Shown one piece after another: positions 26,719 through 35,160 of a stretch of DNA of 64,000 bases. The notes beneath the pieces were generated by a model, which was given only the letters and a program-made list of their open reading frames with translations, was not told the DNA's origin and did no database searches. Numbering within the stretch: position 1 is the stretch's first letter; the number at the start of each line of letters is the position of its first letter. The stretch comes from JAGVPT01 sp035500675 (GTDB lineage: Bacteria > Bacteroidota > Ignavibacteria > UBA10030 > UBA8401), in NCBI GenBank assembly GCA_035500675.1, contig DATJXA010000032.1, positions 54,485 through 118,484 on the forward strand. The letters run 5' to 3'. A program made the translations under genes and the position numbers.

Positions 26719-28368
26719 ATGAGGAAGACAGTTGTTCTGTGGACGCTGGTGGGAATCATCGGCGGTCTGGGTTTGGGATTTTTCATCAATGATGATCTCT
26801 ACCTCAGCATCAACAAGAACATGGATCTTTTCGGCCAGGTGTACAAAGAGGTCACGACAAGTTACGTCGACGAAATTGACCCTGAAAAATTCATGCACGC
26901 AGGAATCGACGGCATGCTCGAGACGCTCGACCCGTACACGGTGTTTTATGACGATAAAGAAGGGGAAGAGATCGACCTTATCACGCACGGGGAGTACGGA
27001 GGCGTCGGCATTTCCATCGGCATGAGAGACGGGTTCGTTACCGTCATCGCTCCGATGGAAGGATACTCCGCGCAGAAGCAGGGAATTCGCGCAGGAGACC
27101 GAATCGTCGAGATCGACGGAGAAAAAATTTTCAACATGAACCCGGATTCCGTGCGCAGCATGGTGCGGGGAGAACCGGGGACAGTCGTGAAAATGAAAAT
27201 CGAGCGCGAAGGGGAAAAGCAGCCGCTCGAATTTGCGCTCGTCCGAGAACTTATTCAGGTGAACAACGTCTCGTATTCGGGGTTTCTCAACAACGGCATC
27301 GGTTACATTCGGCTTGATCGTTTTTCGCGCCGGGCCGGCGATGAAGTTCGGCAGGCCGTCAAAGAGCTCATGGCGGAGGGTGATGTGCGCGGCATCGTTC
27401 TCGACCTTCGAAACAACCCGGGCGGACTCCTTGAGGAAGCGGTCGATATCGTGAGCCTCTTCAACCCGAAAGGAAGCACGATCGTCACGACGCGCGGACG
27501 CAGAAGCGACGACGAAAAGGTGTATACTGTGAGCGACGACCCCCTCGCGGGAAACATTCCTCTCGCCGTTCTCGTCAATAAGAACAGCGCAAGCGCAAGC
27601 GAAATTGTCGCCGGGGCGATCCAGGACCTTGACCGCGGAATTATCGTCGGCACGCGATCCTTCGGCAAGGGGTTGGTGCAAACCGTGACACAGCTGGAGT
27701 ACAACACATCGCTTAAAATAACGACCGCCCGTTACTATACGCCGAGCGGGCGAAGCATTCAGGAGATCGACTACATGCACAAGAATAAGGACGGGGTGTT
27801 TCTTGTGACGCCGGACAGTTTGAGGCACGAGTTCAAAACGGAACACGGACGGGAATTTCTCGACGCCGGCGGGATCGCACCCGATTCAACGGTGCCAGAG
27901 CCGGAACACAGCACGCTGTTCCTCGAGCTGATCCGCAAAGCGATGTTCTTCAACTACGCGACGCATTACGTTTCTCAACACGCCGTCGGGGACGAAAACT
28001 TCACGGTGACCGACAGCATGCTCAACGATTTCCGGAATTATCTTAAACAAGAGAAGTTCGAGTACAAGGACGACGCGGAGCAAAAGCTTTCCGACATGAA
28101 AGACGTTCTTGAAAAAGAAAAATTCAGCGGAAGCGTCATCTCGGAGTTGAACGAAATCGGGAGCCAGATCGAGAAGGAAAAGGCGAGTGCTTTTTCGCAG
28201 CATAAAGACGAGCTGCGCGAAGAGTTGCGGGAAGAAATTGTAGGCCGTTACGACGGAGAACGCGGCCGCATCAAGGCCTCTTTGGAACACGACGTTCAGG
28301 CACAAACGGCCGCTCGCTTGCTTGAGTCAAAGAGAACGTACGTCGCGTTGCTGGCTCCGCCGAAATAA
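26719..28368 (+). CDS. S41 family C-terminal processing protease
   Basis: This 549-residue protease has an N-terminal membrane helix (about 5-23), the S41 N-terminal region with LDPYTVFY, a PDZ domain (about 85-165) and the peptidase core. The catalytic dyad is Ser292 in KNSASASEI and Lys317 in RSFGKGLVQ, 25 residues apart as in the family. The C-terminal ~170 residues are helical and charged. It acts on periplasmic proteins; the target is unknown. Confidence 0.95.
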   Translation: MRKTVVLWTLVGIIGGLGLGFFINDDLYLSINKNMDLFGQVYKEVTTSYVDEIDPEKFMHAGIDGMLETLDPYTVFYDDKEGEEIDLITHGEYGGVGISIGMRDGFVTVIAPMEGYSAQKQGIRAGDRIVEIDGEKIFNMNPDSVRSMVRGEPGTVVKMKIEREGEKQPLEFALVRELIQVNNVSYSGFLNNGIGYIRLDRFSRRAGDEVRQAVKELMAEGDVRGIVLDLRNNPGGLLEEAVDIVSLFNPKGSTIVTTRGRRSDDEKVYTVSDDPLAGNIPLAVLVNKNSASASEIVAGAIQDLDRGIIVGTRSFGKGLVQTVTQLEYNTSLKITTARYYTPSGRSIQEIDYMHKNKDGVFLVTPDSLRHEFKTEHGREFLDAGGIAPDSTVPEPEHSTLFLELIRKAMFFNYATHYVSQHAVGDENFTVTDSMLNDFRNYLKQEKFEYKDDAEQKLSDMKDVLEKEKFSGSVISELNEIGSQIEKEKASAFSQHKDELREELREEIVGRYDGERGRIKASLEHDVQAQTAARLLESKRTYVALLAPPK

Positions 28369-28488
28369 TCTCCATTGTAAATGTTGGATCGTGCTGGATT
28401 CAGTTGTGGGCGGCGCAACAAAATCGTCATTCCCACGTTATTGAGGTGAGACCGTTCTGACAACGCGCAATTCTGAAAGGAGCTTACC

Positions 28489-28695
28489 ATGCAAAGACTT
28501 TATCGATCGCGGACGGATAAGAAGATCGCCGGCGTGTGCGGCGGCATAGCGGAAATGATGGATGTAGACCCTACAATCGTGCGGTTGGTCGTTGCAGTGC
28601 TGGCGCTTGCTACGGGGATAGTCCCATTTTTTGTAGGCTATATTCTTGCCTGGTGGATCGTCCCGATGCCGCCGATGGTACAGCAGAACTCCTAA
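28489..28695 (+). CDS. PspC domain protein
   Basis: This 68-residue protein is a bare PspC domain: RLYRSRTDKKIAGVCGGIAE then DPTIVRLVVAVLAL and a membrane helix (GIVPFFVGYILAWWIVP). A good ribosome site (AAGGAG) lies 8 bp before the ATG. Such stand-alone PspC proteins respond to envelope stress in various bacteria. It follows the S41 protease by 120 bp and is convergent with the ATPase gene at 28758. Confidence 0.9.
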   Translation: MQRLYRSRTDKKIAGVCGGIAEMMDVDPTIVRLVVAVLALATGIVPFFVGYILAWWIVPMPPMVQQNS

Positions 28696-28699
28696 ATCT

Positions 28700-28729
28700 C
28701 CGGAGCGAAACCGTTCTCATTCGCTCCGG
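28700..28729. terminator. Hairpin between convergent genes
   Basis: CCGGAGCGAA (28700-28709) and TTCGCTCCGG (28720-28729) form a perfect 10-bp stem with a 10-nt loop, 5 bp after the PspC stop. There is no T-run. It probably ends transcription from both sides. Confidence 0.55.
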
Positions 28730-28757
28730 CTACCTCTCGTAGGCTCCGTGAAAATTG

Positions 28758-31496
28758 TTACGCCCTGATCTGGTTAATCACCGTATCGAGATATTTTTCC
28801 ATCCTCCCTAAAAAAACCAGGTATGCCTTCATCCAATCGCCCGGCGTCACCGGTTTCCTTCCGATACAGTCGTTAAAGATCTGCTGCACGCTCTGCGCAA
28901 GCTTGTGTTTTCCCGTCTCGACGACCGATTCAATATCTGAATGATAATACGCGTAGAGCTGCTGAATATCGGCGGCGATCTTTGAGTCGACCTTTGCCTT
29001 TATTGCAAGAGGATGGCTCGTCTTATAGGCGTCGGATGCTTCGTAGATAAGCACGTTCCACATGTTCATGACGTTCTTGAAGTCGTTCTCATTCTCACAA
29101 TCGAGTTCCCACAACACCGAGGAATACTTTTCGGTTTCAACGGTCGTTCGGTAAAGAGGGTACGACGAGAGGTATTGCGCAACAGTGTTGATCGCCTCGC
29201 GTTTCGCCAAAACTCTCAGGATCGACGCACGGACATCGTTCTTTAATTTGCGTTCTGCCAGCGCGATGGTCTGCTGCGAGGCCGGCTTCGATGCATCGAC
29301 TCCGGACCCTTTCGCCTGGTCGAGTTTTGATTTATAGTCGGCCGATTGCTTTTCTTCCGCCGTTCCGAAAAGTATTCGCTTTCGCACGTCCGGAGGCGCA
29401 TCATCGAACCTCCGCGCCGCGTTTAGAATATTCCCGACGCTTTCCGACTTGCTGCTGAGGATCTCCAGCAGCTTTGTGACGATACGGTCTTTGTACCGAG
29501 TTTGGAAATAGGAGAGATCTCCGATGGCGTAAAAATCTTCGCGCACCGTCGAGAGAAGCGTGTTGAGCGTATCCGCAACACGAACGCGACCGGATTTCTT
29601 TTCGTCGAGGATGCGCAGGGTGAAATCGAGTCCGGCAACTGTCGTATCGAAGATGATGGTGCGCTTGGCACACAACCGTATTGCTCCAAGGCTGGCGATC
29701 TCAACGTTGTTCATCTGATGGGATTTGAGAAGTTCGCGCAAGTATGTCGCCTGGCCGCTCGGCGGCACGACAACAAGGATCTCTTCTTGCGTCGTGCTGC
29801 CGTTGAGAAGAGCGTGCTTGATGCAGTCGACGACTTTTTTTCCGTTCACCTCGTTGTACGGAAGGATCTTTTTCTTCCCCAAATATTGTTCCGAAACTGC
29901 GCGGTGTTCTGAAGTATTGACAAAGTAGACTCGCCCTACGGTTCCTTGAGGAACCGGAGTTTGGTCTACTGCAGCCGCGAGACAGGACTCGAGCAGCGGC
30001 GGCGGAAGGGCCGGGTTTGCCAACTCGCTCGCCGAATCCGCCGGCAGAACATCGACGGTGAAACGCCGTTCTTCGCTTTCCTGTTGTTGGAAAAAAAGAA
30101 AATAATTTTTTTGCAGCCACGATTTTGCCGATTCCACCTGTGCAGCGGACCGCGGAGGTTGTTCCGTAATGTCCGCGAGAAGCATGCACTGTTCCTTTGC
30201 GTGAGAGGCGCACCAGAAGAATTCTGCGAGGTTAAGCGCATGCGCGTCGTCGATACAGACGACGTCGAAATCGCCAAATTTTTCCGCCCCGAATTTCAGC
30301 GCTTCGCGAACCGTCGAGGCCAGGCATCGCACGCCGCCAGGGGCGGGAGGCAAAGTCGCCTGCATCACGACCTCTGTCGAAGCAAGCTTCTCAACCGCCG
30401 CGCGCTCTTTCAACGGAATGGGAAGCTGTGATTCCTTTTTAAACTGTTCTTTCACGAGGTTCGCAACCTGCTGTCTGAGTCGCTCAACGAGAGCAAGTTT
30501 ATTTTGCAGCTGCGTTTGAGCGTTGTCGATGTCTGCCTTATTAATTCGCTGCTTCATTCTTTCCAGCATCGAAGCGTTCTGAAGGCGCTGCACCTCCGCT
30601 TTCATCGCATCCGATTCTCCTGTGGCCTCTCCGATCTGCTGCTGTTTCTCCGCGAGCTTTTGCACCACCGCGTCGATGCGCTCGTATTCATGTTCAGCCG
30701 AAATCAGGGCTGCCAATTTTTTGAGACCTTCGTTGTTCGATGCGGTCTCGCCTCTTCTCATCCCGAATGAAGGGATATTGAGCCGGGGAAAAAGACAGCT
30801 TCCGGAATCGAACACCGCGATCGATTCTTCGGCTACGGCCGGGTTCATCGATACAACTTCATGCATGCAATCATAGAGTCCTCCCGAGGAAGGGGTCAGA
30901 TACAGCACTCGTTTTCCTTCCTTCAACGAGCTAAAGATGAGCGAAGCCGCGACGCCCGTTTTACCTTGCTTCCGTTCTCCAACGATGATGGAGATCTTCC
31001 TCGCCATGGATTTCTTGACGGCATTGAGCTGCGACTCGGTAAACGTGGAAGGGAAGATCGGTTCTTTTGTAGTCGGTCGAGTGTTCGCCGAAAAATTGCG
31101 TTCGACGAGCGCATGAAGAAGGCCGCTTTCGCCGATGGCATCCCATCGCTGTAGAAGGATGTCGGCCGCTTCCGACGGGTTCCACTCGCACATCAGTTCC
31201 GGAATGGATTCTCCCATGTCGAGCGGCAAAAGAAAAAAAGCGAACTGATGGTGGACATCTGCGATGACGGCCGGGAACGAAAACCTGGTGTTCACTCCGA
31301 TCGTGCAACGCACGGAAAAAGAGGGTTCGACAAGAATGCTTTCAGGAATTTCAAAGCGGTATACCGTGCCAGCGTCGGTCGTAGCGACCCGCATTCCGCT
31401 CGTGAGGATCGCTTTTTTGGGAAAGACATCCCGCGCCTTGATTTCCTCTGCCAGGGCTTGCTTGATCTGCGCTTTAATGTTGTCGATGGATTCCAC
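28758..31496 (-). CDS. UPF1-like superfamily 1 ATPase with degenerate helicase motifs
   Basis: This 912-residue protein has an N-terminal beta domain (about 25-105), a Q-motif-like FTESQLNAVKK (152-162), Walker A GERKQGKT (173-180), a long coiled-coil insertion (about 265-360), motif II VVCIDDAHAL and motif III-like LLADITEQPP. Beyond that, motifs V and VI are eroded: the usual TVDSFQG and NVALTRA give way to EIASLGAIRL and a stretch with TLNTLLSTVRED, so the arginine finger is not evident. The last ~220 residues are helical and unrecognised. It may bind ATP and nucleic acid without unwinding. It lies downstream of the deoxynucleoside kinase, separated by an inverted heptamer repeat. Confidence 0.75.
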   Translation of the reverse strand: MESIDNIKAQIKQALAEEIKARDVFPKKAILTSGMRVATTDAGTVYRFEIPESILVEPSFSVRCTIGVNTRFSFPAVIADVHHQFAFFLLPLDMGESIPELMCEWNPSEAADILLQRWDAIGESGLLHALVERNFSANTRPTTKEPIFPSTFTESQLNAVKKSMARKISIIVGERKQGKTGVAASLIFSSLKEGKRVLYLTPSSGGLYDCMHEVVSMNPAVAEESIAVFDSGSCLFPRLNIPSFGMRRGETASNNEGLKKLAALISAEHEYERIDAVVQKLAEKQQQIGEATGESDAMKAEVQRLQNASMLERMKQRINKADIDNAQTQLQNKLALVERLRQQVANLVKEQFKKESQLPIPLKERAAVEKLASTEVVMQATLPPAPGGVRCLASTVREALKFGAEKFGDFDVVCIDDAHALNLAEFFWCASHAKEQCMLLADITEQPPRSAAQVESAKSWLQKNYFLFFQQQESEERRFTVDVLPADSASELANPALPPPLLESCLAAAVDQTPVPQGTVGRVYFVNTSEHRAVSEQYLGKKKILPYNEVNGKKVVDCIKHALLNGSTTQEEILVVVPPSGQATYLRELLKSHQMNNVEIASLGAIRLCAKRTIIFDTTVAGLDFTLRILDEKKSGRVRVADTLNTLLSTVREDFYAIGDLSYFQTRYKDRIVTKLLEILSSKSESVGNILNAARRFDDAPPDVRKRILFGTAEEKQSADYKSKLDQAKGSGVDASKPASQQTIALAERKLKNDVRASILRVLAKREAINTVAQYLSSYPLYRTTVETEKYSSVLWELDCENENDFKNVMNMWNVLIYEASDAYKTSHPLAIKAKVDSKIAADIQQLYAYYHSDIESVVETGKHKLAQSVQQIFNDCIGRKPVTPGDWMKAYLVFLGRMEKYLDTVINQIRA

Positions 31497-31542
31497 GGGT
31501 GGTTTTTTGGTAATGTCGTGCGTTTGACTGATGCGTTGTAGG

Positions 31543-31650
31543 TGTTACGTTGGACGTTCTAAGTTTTAAGTTATAAGTTGTACGTTTTACGTTATACGTA
31601 AAAGCTTACGGCTAATAACTTATAACGTAAAACGTACAACTTATAACCTA
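31543..31650 (-). repeat. Heptanucleotide repeat folded as inverted repeat, copy 7 (GTTTTAC type)
   Basis: Arms at 31570-31596 and 31621-31647 form a perfect 27-bp inverted repeat with a 24-nt loop. Units GTTTTAA, GTTATAA, GTTGTAC, GTTTTAC, GTTATAC have a strict 7-bp period. It lies between the kinase stop (20 bp) and the ATPase start (47 bp). Confidence 0.85.
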
Positions 31651-31669
31651 TCACCCCGCCCGAAACCAC

Positions 31670-32299
31670 TCACACCCCGATCTTCTCGCGCACAAGCTTT
31701 TCGACATACTGAAAATCTTTCTCGTTATGCACAAAGTCGAGGCCGTCGCTCTCGATGACAAGCAACGGGCCAAGCTTGTAACTGCTGATCCACGATTCAT
31801 AATGATGGTTTAGCTGTTCGAGGTATTCGCGCTTGATGCTTTGCTCGTATGTTCTCCCTCTTTTGGAAATTTGCTTTTTAAGCGTATCGACCGACGCACG
31901 GAGATAGATCATCAGGTCGGGCGGTTGTAAATATTCCATCATCACGTGATACAGGGCGACGTAGTTGGTGTAGTCGCGGTCGTCCATGTTGCCGATCTCG
32001 TGAAGGTTGCGCGCGAATATTTCCGCATCTTCATAGATCGAGCGGTCCTGAATGACGGGATCCGGCGATTCGACGATCTGCTTGTGATTGATAAAGCGAT
32101 GAGAAAGAAAATAGATCTGAAGATGGAACGACCATCTCTTCATGTCGCCGTAGAAGTCTGCGAGATACGGATTGTCTTCCACAGATTCAAAGTAGGGTTT
32201 CCAGCCAAAATGTTTGCCGAGCAACGTGGTGAGCGACGATTTCCCCGAACCGATATTGCCCGCTACTGCGATGAATGTTTTCTTTTGATGTGTAGGCAT
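31670..32299 (-). CDS. Deoxynucleoside kinase (dCK/dGK family)
   Basis: This 209-residue kinase is called from the ATG at 32299, preceded by GGAGCT; an upstream in-frame ATG would add 42 residues encoded by intergenic repeat sequence. The P-loop is GNIGSGKS (14-21), then the ERS/DRS motif IQDRSIYEDAEIFARN and the lid RGRTYEQ. It salvages deoxynucleosides to their monophosphates. It is the first gene of a possible unit with the UPF1-like ATPase. Confidence 0.92.
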   Translation of the reverse strand: MPTHQKKTFIAVAGNIGSGKSSLTTLLGKHFGWKPYFESVEDNPYLADFYGDMKRWSFHLQIYFLSHRFINHKQIVESPDPVIQDRSIYEDAEIFARNLHEIGNMDDRDYTNYVALYHVMMEYLQPPDLMIYLRASVDTLKKQISKRGRTYEQSIKREYLEQLNHHYESWISSYKLGPLLVIESDGLDFVHNEKDFQYVEKLVREKIGV

Positions 32300-32404
32300 G
32301 TGAGAGCTCCGGAATGATTCCTTGAGATGAGGTGCGCCGTCCGAGAGGATACGAAGAATAGATGCCAAATTCACTATGGATGTAGCGAGAGGCAGCGCCA
32401 CAGT

Positions 32405-32498
32405 GTGGATGCCCGCCAAAAGCATACGGGCATGACGAGCGTTGGGTTACGTCATTCCCTCAACGAAGTCGTAGACCGAAAGTTTTTATCTGGAATCC
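32405..32498 (+). repeat. Dispersed ~90 bp intergenic repeat, copy A
   Basis: In the 321 bp between the kinase and the M28 gene. The first 37 bp (32405-32441) match the reverse complement of 53654-53690 at 35 of 37 positions and form a hairpin (GATGCCCGCC with a CGGGCAT partner). A second shared block (GTCATTCCC, later TTTTTATCTGGAATCC) pairs with 53614-53643. Nothing else is seen in this spacer. Confidence 0.75.
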
Positions 32499-32620
32499 TC
32501 AAGACGAAAAAACAAACTATTCAAAGTGTAGCGTTGGCTAGCGAGAAAGCCGCTTCAGGCGGATACAATTTGCCCCGTTTCCATCTCAACAAACAGCGGT
32601 TCATATTCTAGCTGAACGCC

Positions 32621-34831
32621 CTATCGTTCTATGTGTTGAAGTTCGGTCGTCGCTATATCGATCAAAGCGGCTTCATTTTCTATGACCTGAGCAACTTTTG
32701 CGATCTCCTCGCCTGCGAGCTTCCACTGCTTTTCTTCTATTGCCTCGCGGACTGCGGGGATCGTTTTCACTCCGTATCCCGTGTAGAGGCCCGGCGCGTA
32801 GATCTGGTGCTTGAACCACGGCCGATTGGGAAGACCCGCCGCAGAAAGAAGCCTTCGTTCGCTCTCGATGAGGGTTTCGTTCACGGGTTCAAGAGCGATA
32901 GAGACGTTCTCTTTTACTGCCGCTGCCGCTTTATCATAACGAGCGGCGCACCGTGACAGCGAGTCGGTAGCATTCTGCAGCGGAGCGAAATTGAGGAACG
33001 GCGGAACCTCTTCTATTGAAGGAGGGACATATCTCTTTTTCGGGTCGGCTGTCGCTGAAAAAACTCCTTCGTCAATTTCCGTATTTCGCTCACGCACGTT
33101 ATCCTGCTGCGTTTTAACGAGCTTTTGAAGTTCGTCGACGTACTTCTTGATCACGTCGGAAAGATTGGAATACGCGAAGGGGAGAAGCGGAGAATCAGCT
33201 AAGCGCATCATCGCCGTGCCGACTGTTTGCGCAAGAGCGCGTCCATAGGAAAAGTCGGTATCAGAAAAATGAGTGTACCAATAGAAATCATCGTAGATCG
33301 AATGGTAAATGCCGTTGCCGTCTTCTCCTCCGTAACCGATGTTGAGCGACGCGATGCCGGCATGGTCGACAAACGCCGTGTAATCCGAGCCCGAACCGGG
33401 AGCTCCGATCGATAGGTCGGAACGCTGCCTGATCTCGCGACGCTCCTCCGCAGAAGACGCGTTGGCAATGTCCGACAGTTGCGACCGTTTCCATACAGAA
33501 ATATTTTTCTCCGGATCGACGATATCCTTTGCAACATCGCTGATGAATTTCTCGAGCGAGTGCGACCCTTCGACATACAGATACCCTCTGTCGTTTCCGT
33601 CGGAATTGATATAGGAGACTGCTTTTTTATTCAGTTCGTCTGCGTGCTCCTCGACCCATTCCGTCGAACCGATCAAACCTTCTTCCTCGCCGTCCCACGC
33701 GCAATACACGATCGTCCGTTTCGGCTTCCATCCTTGGCGGAGAAGTTCGCCGAACGATCGCGCTTCTTCCAGCAGTACGGATTGCCCCGAGATCGGGTCT
33801 TCCGCCCCGTTCACCCACGCGTCGAAGTGATTTCCGCGGATGACCCATTGATCCGGATATTGCGATCCCCGGATCGTCGCGATGACGTCGTAAATTTTTT
33901 TTCTATCCCAGTTGAACAACGCTTTCAGATGAACTTTTGCGGCTCCCGGTCCGATGTGGTACGTGATCGGCAAAGTTCCGCTCCACTCGCGGGGCGCGAC
34001 CGGCCCGTTGAGCGCTGCGAGAAGCGGTTGCGCATCTGCGTACGATAAAGGGAGAACGGGAATTTTCGTAAAGACCTGAACATCTTTAAGAGCGAGCCGC
34101 TTCGCATCCGGCGTCGCGCCGACTCCGGGAGTTAATGGGTCGCCCGGATACACCGGCATGTCCATGACGCTTCCCCGCTGAACGCCGTCGGGCGGACGAA
34201 ACGCTCCGTTCGGAAAAACATCTCCGGCCGTATAACCGTCGCCGCTCGGGTCCGAATAAATAAGACAGCCGACCGCTCCGTGTTCTGCGGCGACCTTCGG
34301 TTTGATTCCCCTCCATGAAGCGCCGTACCGCGCAATGACGATGCATCCCTTAACGGAAATTCCCATCCGCTCGAGCTTTTCATAGTCGGAGGGAATGCCG
34401 TAGTTTACATATACAAGCGGCGCTGTGACGTCGCCATCGGCCGAATACGCGTTATAGGTCGGCAGCTGTTCGCTTTGCTGGCTTGAAGTCGGATCGCCGG
34501 GCAACGCGGGCTCGCGCAGTTTTGCGACAAACCGTGTCGGGGCGATAAGTTCGACGGCCCGTTCTTTCGGCGTGGGAAAAAGGACATCGAACGTCTCGAT
34601 GTGGGCGTCGAACCCCCATTCTTTGAACCGTGAAAGTATCCACTCCGCGTTATCCTTATCGTACGGCGAGCCGAGGTGGTGCGGATGCGCCGAAAGCCTT
34701 TTCATGTTCTCGCGGATGTTCTCCGGCTGAGGCGTAGACCTGAATTTTTCCTCCCAGCTCCGTTCGGTCTGAGAAAAAACCGTGACGGCGGCAAAAAGAG
34801 AAAAAATAAAAGCGGCAGACATACGTTTCAT
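32621..34831 (-). CDS. M28 family zinc carboxypeptidase, PSMA/glutamate carboxypeptidase II-like
   Basis: This 736-residue exported peptidase has a signal peptide (AAFIFSLFAAVTVFSQ). A PA domain (about 120-300, GCIVIARYG) sits inside the catalytic domain, which shows zinc-site motifs GNHFDAWVNGAEDPISG, WDGEEEGLIGSTEW, YINSDGND and the late His in IYHSIYDDF. A C-terminal transferrin-receptor-like dimerisation domain follows. It cleaves C-terminal residues or dipeptides from peptides, probably for nutrition. I chose the ATG at 34831 directly before the signal peptide over one 4 codons upstream. Confidence 0.93.
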   Translation of the reverse strand: MKRMSAAFIFSLFAAVTVFSQTERSWEEKFRSTPQPENIRENMKRLSAHPHHLGSPYDKDNAEWILSRFKEWGFDAHIETFDVLFPTPKERAVELIAPTRFVAKLREPALPGDPTSSQQSEQLPTYNAYSADGDVTAPLVYVNYGIPSDYEKLERMGISVKGCIVIARYGASWRGIKPKVAAEHGAVGCLIYSDPSGDGYTAGDVFPNGAFRPPDGVQRGSVMDMPVYPGDPLTPGVGATPDAKRLALKDVQVFTKIPVLPLSYADAQPLLAALNGPVAPREWSGTLPITYHIGPGAAKVHLKALFNWDRKKIYDVIATIRGSQYPDQWVIRGNHFDAWVNGAEDPISGQSVLLEEARSFGELLRQGWKPKRTIVYCAWDGEEEGLIGSTEWVEEHADELNKKAVSYINSDGNDRGYLYVEGSHSLEKFISDVAKDIVDPEKNISVWKRSQLSDIANASSAEERREIRQRSDLSIGAPGSGSDYTAFVDHAGIASLNIGYGGEDGNGIYHSIYDDFYWYTHFSDTDFSYGRALAQTVGTAMMRLADSPLLPFAYSNLSDVIKKYVDELQKLVKTQQDNVRERNTEIDEGVFSATADPKKRYVPPSIEEVPPFLNFAPLQNATDSLSRCAARYDKAAAAVKENVSIALEPVNETLIESERRLLSAAGLPNRPWFKHQIYAPGLYTGYGVKTIPAVREAIEEKQWKLAGEEIAKVAQVIENEAALIDIATTELQHIER

Positions 34832-35160
34832 TCCATCCTCCAAAAAACGAACTTATTTCAACTGCAACGAACGTGACTTTTTGGGGTAGCGGCCCATTTT
34901 CAAATATTCTTTGTGTCTTGGCGTCTTAGTGGCAAATCACTATGCGAATCTCATGGGCTCAAATTTTGAAAATTCACATTGAGTCACTACTATTTTTGCG
35001 CGATGCCGACAATGAATATCTTGCTTCTTGCCCTAACTTTCAAGCTATGCGCAAATAAAAAGGCGAGACCGTCAATGGCTCGCCTTTTGTATTGCACTCT
35101 CTTGCCGTTTATCTCTTAATTTCTTTTCGACTACGAAAATTGCCCGTTTACACAATGCGC
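34832..35160. other. Non-coding spacer with a short-period repeat
   Basis: No gene is seen. At 34908-34936 three 8-bp units (TCTTTGTG, TCTTGGCG, TCTTAGTG) follow each other, a short-period relative of the heptamer repeats. At about 34987 ACTACTATTTTTG resembles the promoter-like words near 60497 and 61255. The spacer ends with the hairpin at 35058-35088. Confidence 0.4.
35058..35088. terminator. Intrinsic terminator, bidirectional form
   Basis: AAAAGGCGAG (35058-35067) pairs perfectly with CTCGCCTTTT (35079-35088) over an 11-nt loop. Read on the minus strand it follows the phosphatase stop at 35161 by about 70 bp and ends in a T-run. Confidence 0.75.

Noticed and set aside
26674..27846. 390-codon minus-strand frame opposite the S41 protease
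   Set aside because: Antisense shadow; the S41 protein has both catalytic residues and a PDZ domain, whereas this product has none.
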